Assembly: GCA_036961445.1 (NCBI GenBank)
Contig: JBALVO010000002.1
Span: 1 to 64,000 of the forward strand
Direction of reading: 5' to 3'
Source: JBALVO01 sp036961445
Lineage (GTDB): Bacteria; Pseudomonadota; Gammaproteobacteria; Pseudomonadales; Halieaceae
Length of the DNA: 64,000 nt
In this document: piece after piece, positions 25,890-34,708 of the stretch
Position numbering within the stretch: the first letter of the stretch is position 1
How the letters are laid out: every line of letters begins with the position of its first letter
The notes under the pieces: generated by a model
What the model saw: the letters and a program-made list of their open reading frames with translations, nothing else
Told to the model about the DNA's origin: nothing
Database searches by the model: none
Position numbers and translations under genes: made by a program

Positions 25890-26279
25890 CTATTCCTCAG
25901 GGGGGTTGTTATCGGCAGCGTTCAGGACGGATGAATCCCCACCAAACCAGTCTTGTATTTTACTGGCTGTTTTATCGCGTACATCGTCGTTTATATAGGT
26001 GGCTACTGCCGCGATAGCCAGGGCGAGTACGCCCAGGTCGTCGGCATAGCCAACAGCAGGAGTGAGGTCAGCGATGGCGTCCAGTGGCACAATAAAGTAG
26101 CCCAGGGCTGCTGCTATGGTTGCCTTGGCCCAGGCAGGCGCCTTTTCTTCCTGTGCGGCGTAATAGAGCAATAAGGCTTTCTCCACGACCTCCTTACCCG
26201 CCGATCGAGCGTAGTGCTTGAGTTTGCTCCAAAAGCCCTGTTCAGAAAAGGCGTCTTCAAATTCATTGTGATTAGTCAT
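25890..26279 (-). CDS. YkvA-family (DUF1232) membrane protein
   Basis: 129-residue protein. The DUF1232 core is AALGYFIVPLDAIADLTPAVGYADDLGVL (in pieces; residues ~62-90), a hydrophobic hairpin with conserved Pro, Asp-x-x-x-D and D-D. N-terminal ~50 residues are amphipathic and basic. Usual length. Function unknown; a YkvA-type protein is often linked to membrane or envelope maintenance. It lies 6 bp after the end of the WYL regulator gene on the same strand, so the two form a likely operon. Confidence 0.85.
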   Translation of the reverse strand: MTNHNEFEDAFSEQGFWSKLKHYARSAGKEVVEKALLLYYAAQEEKAPAWAKATIAAALGYFIVPLDAIADLTPAVGYADDLGVLALAIAAVATYINDDVRDKTASKIQDWFGGDSSVLNAADNNPPEE

Positions 26280-26285
26280 AATGCC

Positions 26286-27161
26286 TTACCCAAATAACCA
26301 TGGTTCAAGTTCCTTCCTGTTTTCAACGATAATTTGCTGTGCCATTGGATCATCCAGCTGTTCATTGGGGTCCACATGCAGTGACTTCAAGGCATAGGGT
26401 ATCAATTTGCCACGGGTGGTGACTTCCAGCGCGCCATTTTCCATACCATAGTCGACCTCAACAACGTCCTGCTGTTCCTGACTCAGCCTCGGGTCGGGGA
26501 CAATACGTATCATAATGATGGTGTTCCACTGCGTATCGCCGATTATTCCGTGTTCTGAGTCATCCATTATTTCCGGGATATCACGGAATCGGCTAAGGAC
26601 AAAGTCCCGGTACTCCTGATTTTTTTCACACCACGCCCGCACATGCCAGCGCAAACCGGTATAGACCAGTGTATGGGGTACGATGATGCGCCCCTCCCGA
26701 TCCGGGTTATTGATAGAGACATAGTCTACATCCAGTCGCTTCTGCTGCCGGGCGGCTTGCATAATGGGGCGCAGTACTTCCGGTTTTACGTCGCGCACCG
26801 GCAGTGATAACACCTCTACATTGGCCATGTTCAATGACAGTGACTCAAATACGTTCATCAACTCGTTGTTGCGCGCCATCAGGTGTAGATACTCGTCCGC
26901 CAGCCCCAGGGTTAGCTGCGGTTGAAAGTCCCCGGTGGGTTTGTAGCCTTTGAGAAACTTATCGTACTCGAGATTCCCCGGCCCAACCTCGCGAATGTAA
27001 TTGTTAATATCTTTACTGGCTTGCTGTCGCCCAATGCCGAACGTATCGCACAGGTGCCGTGTGGTAAGGCGGCCTTCCCAGAGCGCGATAGTTTCTATAA
27101 AGCGATAGCGCAAAAGGAGGTCCCAGCGGAAGGGCCATTTTTCTTCGGGGCGGCGCGCCAT
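26286..27161 (-). CDS. WYL-domain transcriptional regulator (BrxR/CapW-like)
   Basis: 291-residue DNA-binding regulator. N-terminal winged helix (~10-75: RHLCDTFGIGRQQASKDINNY), middle WYL domain (~130-215: VPHTLVYTGLRWHVRAWCE, then YRDFVLSRF), and a C-terminal WCX-like extension (~220-291). This order is that of BrxR/CapW repressors, which guard BREX and CBASS loci; this copy has no defence genes next to it. The ATG at 27161 follows AGGA by about 8 nt; the frame extends upstream but without a site. An inverted repeat 46 bp upstream may be its own operator. Ligand unknown; WYL domains bind nucleic acids or nucleotides in some members. Confidence 0.86.
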   Translation of the reverse strand: MARRPEEKWPFRWDLLLRYRFIETIALWEGRLTTRHLCDTFGIGRQQASKDINNYIREVGPGNLEYDKFLKGYKPTGDFQPQLTLGLADEYLHLMARNNELMNVFESLSLNMANVEVLSLPVRDVKPEVLRPIMQAARQQKRLDVDYVSINNPDREGRIIVPHTLVYTGLRWHVRAWCEKNQEYRDFVLSRFRDIPEIMDDSEHGIIGDTQWNTIIMIRIVPDPRLSQEQQDVVEVDYGMENGALEVTTRGKLIPYALKSLHVDPNEQLDDPMAQQIIVENRKELEPWLFG

Positions 27162-27207
27162 GGTTGGTTCCTGTGTGGTCAGATGTCGGCACAGTATAGG
27201 TACATAC

Positions 27208-27222
27208 GTACAATTTGTGTAC
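27208..27222. promoter_or_regulatory. Possible operator of the WYL regulator
   Basis: GTACA (27208-27212), a 5-bp spacer, then TGTAC (27218-27222). It lies between the divergent WYL regulator and M28 peptidase genes, inside a run with several GTAC words (27200-27222). A site for autoregulation is inference from position. Confidence 0.35.
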
Positions 27223-27314
27223 ATGTCGTGGTTCTAGCGGTCTTTTACTGGTCTATACATTGCCTCGCTGATGCCTGGCGGCTAACATCACTGCTTTGAT
27301 CTGGGGTCTAGCCA

Positions 27315-28876
27315 ATGAAATCTGTTCTGCTATTGGGGCTTAGCCTCCTGTGGGGTGTTGCTGCTGCTGCGGCGGCGGCGGGCGATGCCTCTCCCAATCT
27401 AACGCCCGCTATGCTCAGCACTGCACAAAAACTGATGCAGGAGGCGCGTCGCGCTAATGCGGCATATGCAATTGTAGAATCCCTGACCACGGAAGTTGGC
27501 CCCAGGCTTGCGGGCACTGAGGCTGAGGGCAGGGCGCGACAATGGGCCGTGGCAAAATTGAATGCGCTGGGTTNNNNNNNNNNNNNNNNNNNNNNNNNNN
27601 NNNNNNNNNNNNNNNNNNNNNNNNNNNNNNNNNNNNNNNNNNNNNNNNNNNNNNNNNNNNNNNNNNNNNNNNNGAGGCTGAGGGCAGGGCGCGACAATGG
27701 GCCGTGGCAAAATTGAATGCGCTGGGTTTTCATAATGTGCGTGTTGAAAGCTTCCAGGTGCCGGTGTGGGTAAGAGGTAGCGAGAGTGCGCAGATTGTTG
27801 CGCCGTCCCCGCAATCCTTGACGATTACTGCCCTGGGTGGCAGTGCGAGTACTGGCGTTGAGGGTGTCACCGCTGAAGTCGTCTCTTTTGCGTCTCTGGC
27901 TGCCCTGCAAAGTGCTCCAGTGGATCAGGTACGGGGCAAAATCGTATTTGTAGACGAGCCGATGGCGCGTACTAAAGATGGCGCAGGGTACGGTGTGGCC
28001 GTGGCAAAACGACGTCTGACAGCCTATGAGGCGCAACGCCTGGGGGCCAGCGCCGCCTTGATTCGATCGGTGGGTACCAGCAGTCATCGCTTTGCTCACA
28101 CCGGACAAATGCGCCGCGTTACCGAGCAGGGGGAATCGGGCGTGCCAACTGCTGCCTTGTCAGCCCCGGATGCGGATCAATTAATGCGCCTGCTCAGTCG
28201 CGGCAAGCCAGTGGTAATGAAGGTGGTGATTACAGCGCAGAAATTACCCCCTGCAGAGTCAGGTAATGTCATCGCAGAAATCCCCGGCTCTGCGGTTCCG
28301 GACGAAGTGGTACTGGTGGGAGCGCATCTGGATTCCTGGGATTTGGGTACCGGTGCCATTGATGATGGTGCGGGAGTGGGTATTGTTGTAGCCGCAGCGA
28401 AACTGCTAATGGACGAACTCCCGCGAGCACCCAGGCGCACGATTCGTGTCGTTTTGTTTGGCTCAGAAGAAGTGGGATTGGTGGGAGCCCAGGCTTACGC
28501 CACGCAGCACGCGACGGAGTTGCCTTTGCATATAGTCGCCACGGAGTCGGACTTCGGCGCCGGTGATATTTGGCGCTTCGATACAGGTGTAGCCGAGGAA
28601 AAAATAGCCATGGCCAGTGCCATTGGTGATGTGTTGCACCCACTGGGGGTTGCAGCTGGCAACAATAATGCTACCGGCGGTCCCGATATCAAATACCTGA
28701 GGGAAGCTGGAGTCCCGGTGGTAGGCCTGAAGCAAAATGGGCTGGATTATTTTGACTTGCACCACACTGCCGATGACACGCTGGACAAAATATCCCCCGA
28801 TAGCCTCAATCAGAATGTCGCCGCTTACGCCGCCTTTCTCTACCTGGCGGCAGAGATGACCGGGGAGCTGCGCTAG
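27315..28876 (+). CDS. Secreted M28-family aminopeptidase (carboxypeptidase-Q-like), gap is artefactual
   Basis: Exported dizinc peptidase. Signal peptide ~1-23 (LLLGLSLLWGVAAAAAAA), a PA-type insert (~100-200), and the M28 catalytic core: GAHLDSWDLGTGAIDDGAG (His, Asp ligands), FGSEEVGLVGAQAY (catalytic and metal Glu), ESDFGAGD, and HHTADDTLDKI (final His). The N run 27574-27673 interrupts residues 86-138 but is flanked by an exact 55-bp repeat; merging removes 155 bp and leaves 468 codons plus stop in one frame. Close to plasma glutamate carboxypeptidase/CPQ-type enzymes; releases amino acids from peptides in the periplasm or outside. Divergent from the WYL gene. Confidence 0.9.
27519..27728. 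repeat. Second pair of 55-bp copies around a 100-N gap (assembly artefact)
   Basis: 27519-27573 and 27674-27728 are identical (55 bp) and enclose the N run 27574-27673. As at 9648-9857, collapse restores a single open frame, here for the M28 peptidase. Confidence 0.95.
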
Positions 28877-28895
28877 CCGCGGCGATGAGCTCCCC
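28862..28895. terminator. Inverted repeat between convergent M28 and SVD-repeat genes
   Basis: GGGGAGCT (28862-28869, overlapping the end of the M28 gene) pairs perfectly with AGCTCCCC (28888-28895), loop 18 nt. The T content after it is low in both directions, so it is a weak or factor-assisted terminator, possibly serving both strands. Confidence 0.4.
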
Positions 28896-28905
28896 GTGTT
28901 TGGTG

Positions 28906-29163
28906 CTATTTACCCATTAGTGCTTCAGTTGCCTTGTCTACGTCGACCGCATCCTTTGCCTTGTCCTGGTCTACTGAGTCATAGGCTTTTTTATAGTCTA
29001 CGTCACCGCTGCTGACTGCTTCAGTCATCTTCTGTGTATCGACAGACTCTGTGGCCTTTTCTTTATCAACAGACTCAACCAGCTTGGTCATGTCCTGAGC
29101 GGTAGCTATTGCTGCAAAGGGCAGTAAAATGGTCAGCGATAGCGCAGAAAGTAATAGTTTCAT
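28906..29163 (-). CDS. Small exported protein with SVD-type repeats
   Basis: 85-residue protein. Start at 29163 with GAGGAG 6 nt upstream. The signal peptide (~1-22) ends ATA-QDM. The mature part is made of short imperfect repeats of 9-12 residues: ESVDKEKAT, ESVDTQKMTEA, DSVDQDKAKDA, VDVDKATEA, with a variant (SSGDVDYKKAY) in the middle. All are acidic-basic-mixed helices with hydrophobic spacing, so a long amphipathic helix or small helical bundle in the periplasm is likely. No family recognised. Convergent to the M28 gene; both peptides may be expressed in the envelope but no functional link is shown. Confidence 0.75.
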   Translation of the reverse strand: MKLLLSALSLTILLPFAAIATAQDMTKLVESVDKEKATESVDTQKMTEAVSSGDVDYKKAYDSVDQDKAKDAVDVDKATEALMGK

Positions 29164-29351
29164 ATAAAACTCCTCGTGATTAGAAAGATGTCCTCGGCGT
29201 GGCAAGGGCGAAGGTGAATATGCCCTTTTTTTGCGCAGGCGACAAGGACGCAGATAGTCGACAATGCCAGCGGCTGGATTGCTATGGTGTCATCGCACAG
29301 CGCTAGTTAAACCAACTTGCAACTATTTATGAGCCTCTTTGAGGGTGCAAA

Positions 29352-30293
29352 TTGAAGTCTTTTTACATACCCAGAATGCTAGTGTCGGTAACGCTGGGCC
29401 TGCTCTCAGTGCCAGCCCTGGCAGTGATCAGCTCTGACGATCGTATGTTGTGCCCGCCAGTCACTGGTGACTCACAAGCACAGAACGTTCACCCGACGCA
29501 TGCCCCTTATAAGCCGGTTATTGCGCAGGGTGATGGTTTCAGTTTCACCATGACAGCCGTCGGGATCGCTTTGCCCGCGGATTTTGAGCGCCAGATAGAA
29601 GCCTCTGCGCGACAAATCTATAATCTGTGGCGCGACCTGCTCGCAGAGCAGCAACTCAGGCCGGTGCAGGTGCAGCTGTTGTTGCTTGCTGACCCCATTG
29701 ATTTTGATAATTCGAAGCAGCGACTAGCGCCAGATTTGCCAGTGGTTAGTGGTTTTTATTCCGGTCGGACGAACCAGGCAATAGTCCGTTATGATGCAAG
29801 GCAATTGCAGGGCTCCCAGCGTACCGCCGTCCATGAGATATCTCACTTGATAACCTCTAGTCAGTTAGGCCCGGCAGATCTATGGCTGGCCGAGGGGCTC
29901 GCGGAGTATCAGGAGACGCTGCAGATTTCCGGCGACAAAGGCATTGTTGCCGTCAATACCAGACATTTGCAATGGCTGAAAGGCGCGCAGTTACCAGTGT
30001 TGGCGGAGTTTATCGACCTGCCCGCGGCGGACTGGGATCACGCCAATATTCACCGCAATTATGCGGTAGCATGGTCGTTGATTTATTTCCTGATGAATAG
30101 TGAGCAAGGTAGGCAAACTCTGGAAGTGCTACTGCGACATGCAGCGGCCCACAGGTGCCAATCCTATTCTACAGCGGCACTGCTGGACACTGCCTACATT
30201 GGTGGCTTGCAACAGCTCGATGCGGATTGGCGAGTGTGGTTGGAGTCTCCCGCGCTTTCACAGCATGAATATGGGGCCAGACGTGGAACATGA
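29352..30293 (+). CDS. Exported gluzincin-like metallopeptidase
   Basis: 313-residue exported protein. The start is a TTG at 29352 with GAGGG 6 nt upstream; it is followed directly by a good signal peptide (MLVSVTLGLLSVPALA). The mature part carries VHEISHLI (HExxH, about residue 161) and, about 20 residues later, WLAEGLAEY, whose Glu would be the third zinc ligand. This is the peptidase MA-like/gluzincin layout. A C-terminal ~100 residues are helical (HRNYAVAWSLIYFLM). Substrate unknown. The lipocalin gene starts 4 nt after the stop codon, so they share a transcript. Confidence 0.8.
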   Translation: MKSFYIPRMLVSVTLGLLSVPALAVISSDDRMLCPPVTGDSQAQNVHPTHAPYKPVIAQGDGFSFTMTAVGIALPADFERQIEASARQIYNLWRDLLAEQQLRPVQVQLLLLADPIDFDNSKQRLAPDLPVVSGFYSGRTNQAIVRYDARQLQGSQRTAVHEISHLITSSQLGPADLWLAEGLAEYQETLQISGDKGIVAVNTRHLQWLKGAQLPVLAEFIDLPAADWDHANIHRNYAVAWSLIYFLMNSEQGRQTLEVLLRHAAAHRCQSYSTAALLDTAYIGGLQQLDADWRVWLESPALSQHEYGARRGT

Positions 30294-30297
30294 TGTT

Positions 30298-30858
30298 ATG
30301 AATAGGCCGGAGGGTTCGCTACGCTGGTTGATCGTGGCGATAATAGTGAGCTTGGCGCAGCTCGGTTGTAGCGGCACACCACAGGGGATAAAACCTGTAG
30401 ATGACTTTCAGCTGGATCGATATCTGGGTACCTGGTATGAAATTGCCAGGCTAGATCATTCCTTTGAGCGCGGGCTTTCCCGGGTAACTGCCGATTATTC
30501 TATCGCTGAAGACGGCGGTGTCAGAGTACTCAATAGAGGTTTTTCGCAGGAGGAGCAGGAGTGGAATGTTGCGCAGGGAAAAGCTTATTTTGTAGGCGAT
30601 GACAGTACAGGACATCTAAAGGTGTCATTTTTTGGGCCGTTTTATGGTTCGTATGTGATATTTGATCTGGATAAAACGGACTATCAATACGCCTTTGTCA
30701 CCAGTTACAGCAAGGACTACCTATGGTTCTTATCAAGGACACCAACGGTCAGTGATGATTTGTTGCAACGGTTTATGGTGGCTGCGCAGAGCTCTGGTTT
30801 TAGCACCGGGGATATTATTTTTGTTGCCCAAGAGGTGTCTGATACAAACGCCGATTGA
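30298..30858 (+). CDS. blc: Lipocalin (Blc-like) outer-membrane lipoprotein
   Basis: 186-residue lipocalin. N-terminal signal with a Cys at about residue 24 in AQLGC, a near-lipobox (Gln instead of Leu at -3). The fold is marked by the three lipocalin regions: LDRYLGTWYEIARLDHSFER (SCR1, G-x-W), YVIFDLDKTDYQYAFV (SCR2-like, with TDY) and LWFLSRTP (SCR3, R). Blc binds lysophospholipids and fatty acids at the outer membrane and is induced in stress. Start at 30298 (MNRPEG) is preferred because longer frames lie inside the upstream gene; GGAA is a weak site, so coupling to the upstream gene (4 nt away) is likely. Confidence 0.9.
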   Translation: MNRPEGSLRWLIVAIIVSLAQLGCSGTPQGIKPVDDFQLDRYLGTWYEIARLDHSFERGLSRVTADYSIAEDGGVRVLNRGFSQEEQEWNVAQGKAYFVGDDSTGHLKVSFFGPFYGSYVIFDLDKTDYQYAFVTSYSKDYLWFLSRTPTVSDDLLQRFMVAAQSSGFSTGDIIFVAQEVSDTNAD

Positions 30859-30913
30859 TGTGATCATCAGCTCAGGTATTGAGTAATAGCGCAACTAACG
30901 CTGAGGACGATTT

Positions 30914-31942
30914 ATGGATATACAACGCAGGCATTTACTGCAACTGACGGTCGCGGCGGCGGCTGTGCCGGGTATTGTCGCCTGTGATGGTGGTGATCTC
31001 GTTTTGAGTGCAGACAGGCGATTCCCCATGGGGCCATATGATGCCAAGTCGACGGCAGAGGAGGTTACCCGTGGCATGGACTTGAGTGGCCAAACAGCGC
31101 TGGTGACCGGTTGTAACTCCGGTCTGGGCTACGAGACCATGCGTGTGCTGGCCTTGCGCGGTGCGCATGTTATCGGCACCGGGCGCACACTGGAGAAGGC
31201 AGTGAAAGCCTGCGCCAGCGTAGAGGGATCGACCACCCCGCTGGTGCTGGAATTGTCTGATTTTCAATCGGTGGCGATGTGCGCCGCTGCTGTACAGATG
31301 ATGGGCCTCTCGCTGGATATGGTGATCTGCAATGCCGGTGTCAATACCTTTGGAGACCTCCAGTTGATCGACGGCATTGAGAAAAATTTCGTGATAAATT
31401 TTCTCGGACATTTTGTGCTGGTTAACCACTTGCTGCCGGGCATGCTGGCGAACGGCTCAGGACGGGTGGTACATGTAGGTAGTCAGTCCGGTTACAAGCG
31501 GGCTCCGTCAGCGGGAATAGAATTTGATAATCTTCGCGGTGAGGGTGAATTTGACGCGATTGAAGCCTATGGTCGCTCTAAATTGGCTAATGCTTTATTT
31601 TCCCTGGAACTGGCCAAACTGTTGCAGGGCACCGGGGTCACATCGAATGTCGTACACCCCGGGCTGGTGAAAACCAATATCCTGCACACCGCTCCCGTAT
31701 GGTTGCGAGCCCCCTTTAATTTATTGGCAGGTCTTATTGCAAAAACACCGCAAGAGGGTGCCGCCACACAGGTGTATGTGGCCACTAATGCAGCCCTGGA
31801 GGGTGTCTCAGGCGCCTATTTTGAAGACTGTAACCCGGTGCAAATTAGCGGTGACCACCATATGTTTGATGAGCAGATGGCCAGCGAACTTTGGGCGGTC
31901 GCCGAAGATATGACCAGGGACTACCTGCTCCCGATTTATTAA
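30914..31942 (+). CDS. Exported short-chain dehydrogenase with Tat-like lipoprotein signal
   Basis: 342-residue SDR with an N-terminal extension. Residues 1-24 read MDIQRRHLLQLT followed by a hydrophobic run and GIVACD: a twin-arginine-like start plus a possible lipobox (Cys24). The SDR core follows: TGCNSGLGYE (cofactor loop), CNAGVN, VHVGSQSGYK (Ser) and AYGRSKLAN (Tyr, Lys), then VVHPGLVKTNI. The order matches retinol/WW-type extended SDRs. A folded NAD(P) enzyme exported by Tat and possibly lipid-anchored is unusual, since the cofactor would have to be carried in. Substrate unknown. It sits 56 bp after the lipocalin gene, likely in the same unit. Confidence 0.85.
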   Translation: MDIQRRHLLQLTVAAAAVPGIVACDGGDLVLSADRRFPMGPYDAKSTAEEVTRGMDLSGQTALVTGCNSGLGYETMRVLALRGAHVIGTGRTLEKAVKACASVEGSTTPLVLELSDFQSVAMCAAAVQMMGLSLDMVICNAGVNTFGDLQLIDGIEKNFVINFLGHFVLVNHLLPGMLANGSGRVVHVGSQSGYKRAPSAGIEFDNLRGEGEFDAIEAYGRSKLANALFSLELAKLLQGTGVTSNVVHPGLVKTNILHTAPVWLRAPFNLLAGLIAKTPQEGAATQVYVATNAALEGVSGAYFEDCNPVQISGDHHMFDEQMASELWAVAEDMTRDYLLPIY

Positions 31943-31975
31943 TGCGCCATTAAGTACACTCAGCCGGATGGAGGT

Positions 31976-34552
31976 TTATTCGGGTAGTGCGCGGGCAACG
32001 ATCGAGTTGGCGCGGATCGCCATATCAGCAGATTGCAGAATTTTCATACGTAGTTGTTCATCGTAGCCGGGACGCGCGGCCAGAAATGCGGTCACTGTGT
32101 TTACTGCAGATGAGGAATTATAGTTAACCAGCGTGGCATTTAACCAGAGCGCTGGAAAAAAAATATCACCGGTGACCTGTATCTCCTGCAGCAACGCAAG
32201 GCTTGGCAGAATGTAACGTTCTGAAGTGCTGCGGCGCAGCGGGTGATGAAGGTTTTTCAGCGCATCCAGTACCCATGATTCAACTTCCCTGTTTTTCTCT
32301 TGCGCCAAAGAGGAAAAAAAGGTGTCGCGCTCGCTCTGGTCGGCTGCCAATGAAGCCGAGATAAAATGCATTCTGCGCTGGCTGTCGGGGTTTTCAGTTC
32401 GTTTGATTTGTGCCGAGACTATGGTGCTGGAGCTTTCCGGCAGCTTTATCGCCAGTGTCTGTGATAAATTGATGTTGTCGTTTTCGGACAGGATGAGCTG
32501 GTCGATCTGCAGCGATTCTGCCCAGATGTCATAAACTTTTTGAACCTGCCCAGGTGACAGGGCAATATCGGCAAAAGCCAAAAAAATCAGTTTCTTCCTG
32601 CTGCTGTTATCGTCGCTTAGCATGGTTTGCCACAGCGTAGTTTCCAGTTCAGGTGCCAGCGCTAACCGCTTCGCCGGTGTAAGAAAGCTCCAGTAGATCC
32701 GGTGTAGCTGCTTTAGAGCAAGATCCAGCAACAACTGGTTCTTTTCCATGACAATAATGCGCTGTAGGGCCATAAGGTATTGCTCGACGTCAGGAGAAGC
32801 ACTGGTCAGCAATTGCTCGTAAAGATTGATCAGTTCTGAACCTCTTTCGAGATCACTTAACTGGTCCCATAGTTCCAGGTTTTTTATACTCGCCGGGAAC
32901 AAAGCATAGCCAAACCCGTCTGAATTGAACAATATTGATGTGCTCGCGTGGTTCTCCACCAGGGCAGTGCTTGCTGATGTCGATAGAACCTTTGTGCGCA
33001 CCACCTTATCCTGGGAAACAGCCATTATTTCAAACTGCTGAGGCCAGACCCTGCCGCTGCCGGCGAAGTCTTGTTGGAGAAGGGCAAATTGGGTTGGCGC
33101 TTCACCCGCTGACGCTGCTTTGAGCAAAAACGCAGGGCGCCCCGGGGTGTTAACCCAGACATCGCTCCAGGCCTGCAGATCTTCGTCCGACAGTGCATCG
33201 AGGATTGCGATCAAATCTGGCCAACTGGCATTGGCGAATGAATAGCGCTGCAAATATGTTTGCACGCCTTGCCGAAATTTACCCTCACCTATCAGTGTCT
33301 CCAATTGGCGCATCATGATTGGCGCTTTTTTGTAGATTATGGCGCCATACATCTGGCCGGCGCCATTCAGGTTGCCAAGGTATTGCCGGATAGGATTAGC
33401 CCCTGCGGTGCGATCCACCGCATATGCGCCCGGGTGCATTGTTGCCAAAAAATTCAGTTCGTGATCGATTTCGGGGAAGCTCGGGTTAATAATTTTTGCG
33501 GCCATGAAGTTTGCGAATACTTCTTTGGTCCAGACATCATCAAACCAGCGCATGGTAACCAGATCACCAAACCACATGTGCGCTGTTTCATGAGCAATCA
33601 GCTTGGCACGACTCAGTCTTTCCATTTCCGAGGCTGATTCATCCAGCAGGAGGGTGGCAGCCCGATACTGCACTGCACCGACATGTTCCATGCCACGGTA
33701 CTGAAAGGCGGGAATAAGGGCAAAATCAAACTTCTGGTAGGGGTATTCGATACCGGTATAGTTCTCCAGCCAGTCCAGTGCTGCCCAGTGCAGGTCAAAT
33801 ATGTCGTCCAGGTTGCGCTGCAGTTTCTGGGGGTCTGTTTCCCTGTGCAGCATGGTCATCGAGTGGCCGTCGCGTGTTCGAGTCACCGCTTGAAATTTTC
33901 CCGCTACAAATGAAAATAAATAGGAGCTAATAAGATCTGATCGCTTGAACTGGTATTTGCGTCGGGTACCCACACTGTCGATGGATTCGATGGGTGCATT
34001 TGACAGCGCTACCCAGTCGCCTGGAACAATCAGGGTTAGTTCGTACGTGGCCTTTAGGTCGGGCTGGTCAAACACGGGGAACGCGGTGCGGGCTCTATCG
34101 GGCACGAACAAAGTGTACAGGTACTCCGGATTGCGATTCAGTGATTGTGATCCGGCGATGAACTCGATCTCTATCTTGTTCATGCCAATCTGTAGTTCGG
34201 ACTGGGGTATGACAAGGTGTTCAGAGCTAAACAGATATTCCGAAGTGCGTTGATTAATGGTAACGCGCTTTATGTTGTCGGCGCTTGCACGAAAATCAAG
34301 CTGTAGCGGCTGCTCTATGCCGGACAACTGCATAGAGATAATAATGTGTCCGCTGATGTCATCAGCAGCTTGCGCCGGGATATCGAAAGTCACCCGATAG
34401 CTGAGGTTGCTGATTATCCCGGCCCGGTATTGCGCCAACGGCAGGGAAACGCCGGATTCAACCGCCAGACCGCTCTGGTCACAGGCCGCGGTCAGCCCAA
34501 TGCTGAGGCCTGCCAGTAATGTTTTGGCGGCGGTGATCAGTTGTGACGACAT
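31976..34552 (-). CDS. M1-family aminopeptidase, predicted lipoprotein
   Basis: 858-residue zinc aminopeptidase. Signal peptide with Cys24 (LTAAC) suggests a lipoprotein. Catalytic set: HETAHMWFG at 321-329 (ligands His321, His325, catalytic Glu322), third ligand Glu344 in WTKEVF 19 residues later, substrate motif YRGMEHVGAVQ (residues 285-295, in place of GAMEN) and a Tyr in MYGAIIYKKAP near 415. The C-terminal ~300 residues are an all-helical ERAP-like domain. The ATG at 34552 is chosen with GGGAAG just upstream; a GTG at 34576 is an alternative without a site. It trims N-terminal residues from peptides in the periplasm. Single gene, convergent with the SDR gene. Confidence 0.92.
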   Translation of the reverse strand: MSSQLITAAKTLLAGLSIGLTAACDQSGLAVESGVSLPLAQYRAGIISNLSYRVTFDIPAQAADDISGHIIISMQLSGIEQPLQLDFRASADNIKRVTINQRTSEYLFSSEHLVIPQSELQIGMNKIEIEFIAGSQSLNRNPEYLYTLFVPDRARTAFPVFDQPDLKATYELTLIVPGDWVALSNAPIESIDSVGTRRKYQFKRSDLISSYLFSFVAGKFQAVTRTRDGHSMTMLHRETDPQKLQRNLDDIFDLHWAALDWLENYTGIEYPYQKFDFALIPAFQYRGMEHVGAVQYRAATLLLDESASEMERLSRAKLIAHETAHMWFGDLVTMRWFDDVWTKEVFANFMAAKIINPSFPEIDHELNFLATMHPGAYAVDRTAGANPIRQYLGNLNGAGQMYGAIIYKKAPIMMRQLETLIGEGKFRQGVQTYLQRYSFANASWPDLIAILDALSDEDLQAWSDVWVNTPGRPAFLLKAASAGEAPTQFALLQQDFAGSGRVWPQQFEIMAVSQDKVVRTKVLSTSASTALVENHASTSILFNSDGFGYALFPASIKNLELWDQLSDLERGSELINLYEQLLTSASPDVEQYLMALQRIIVMEKNQLLLDLALKQLHRIYWSFLTPAKRLALAPELETTLWQTMLSDDNSSRKKLIFLAFADIALSPGQVQKVYDIWAESLQIDQLILSENDNINLSQTLAIKLPESSSTIVSAQIKRTENPDSQRRMHFISASLAADQSERDTFFSSLAQEKNREVESWVLDALKNLHHPLRRSTSERYILPSLALLQEIQVTGDIFFPALWLNATLVNYNSSSAVNTVTAFLAARPGYDEQLRMKILQSADMAIRANSIVARALPE

Positions 34553-34708
34553 TAAACTTCCCAGATTATTAATCACGCTTTGTCATGATATTGCAGCAAC
34601 GATAGTAGAGGCTTTTTTGTTCGCGGTCATCACGGCTTTTAACTGGCCATCGAGTAGGGCATTATGAGCGCCGGTTAAGCAAATCACTACACCACACTGG
34701 AGAAGGTA

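Noticed and set aside
26286..28876. A hidden defence island around the WYL regulator
   Set aside because: None of the neighbours is a nuclease, cyclase, methyltransferase, phosphatase or effector; the M28 peptidase has a signal peptide and works outside the cytoplasm.
30100..30297. Longer N-terminus for the lipocalin gene (start at 30100)
   Set aside because: The extension lies inside the upstream peptidase gene, and the signal peptide with near-lipobox begins only at 30298.
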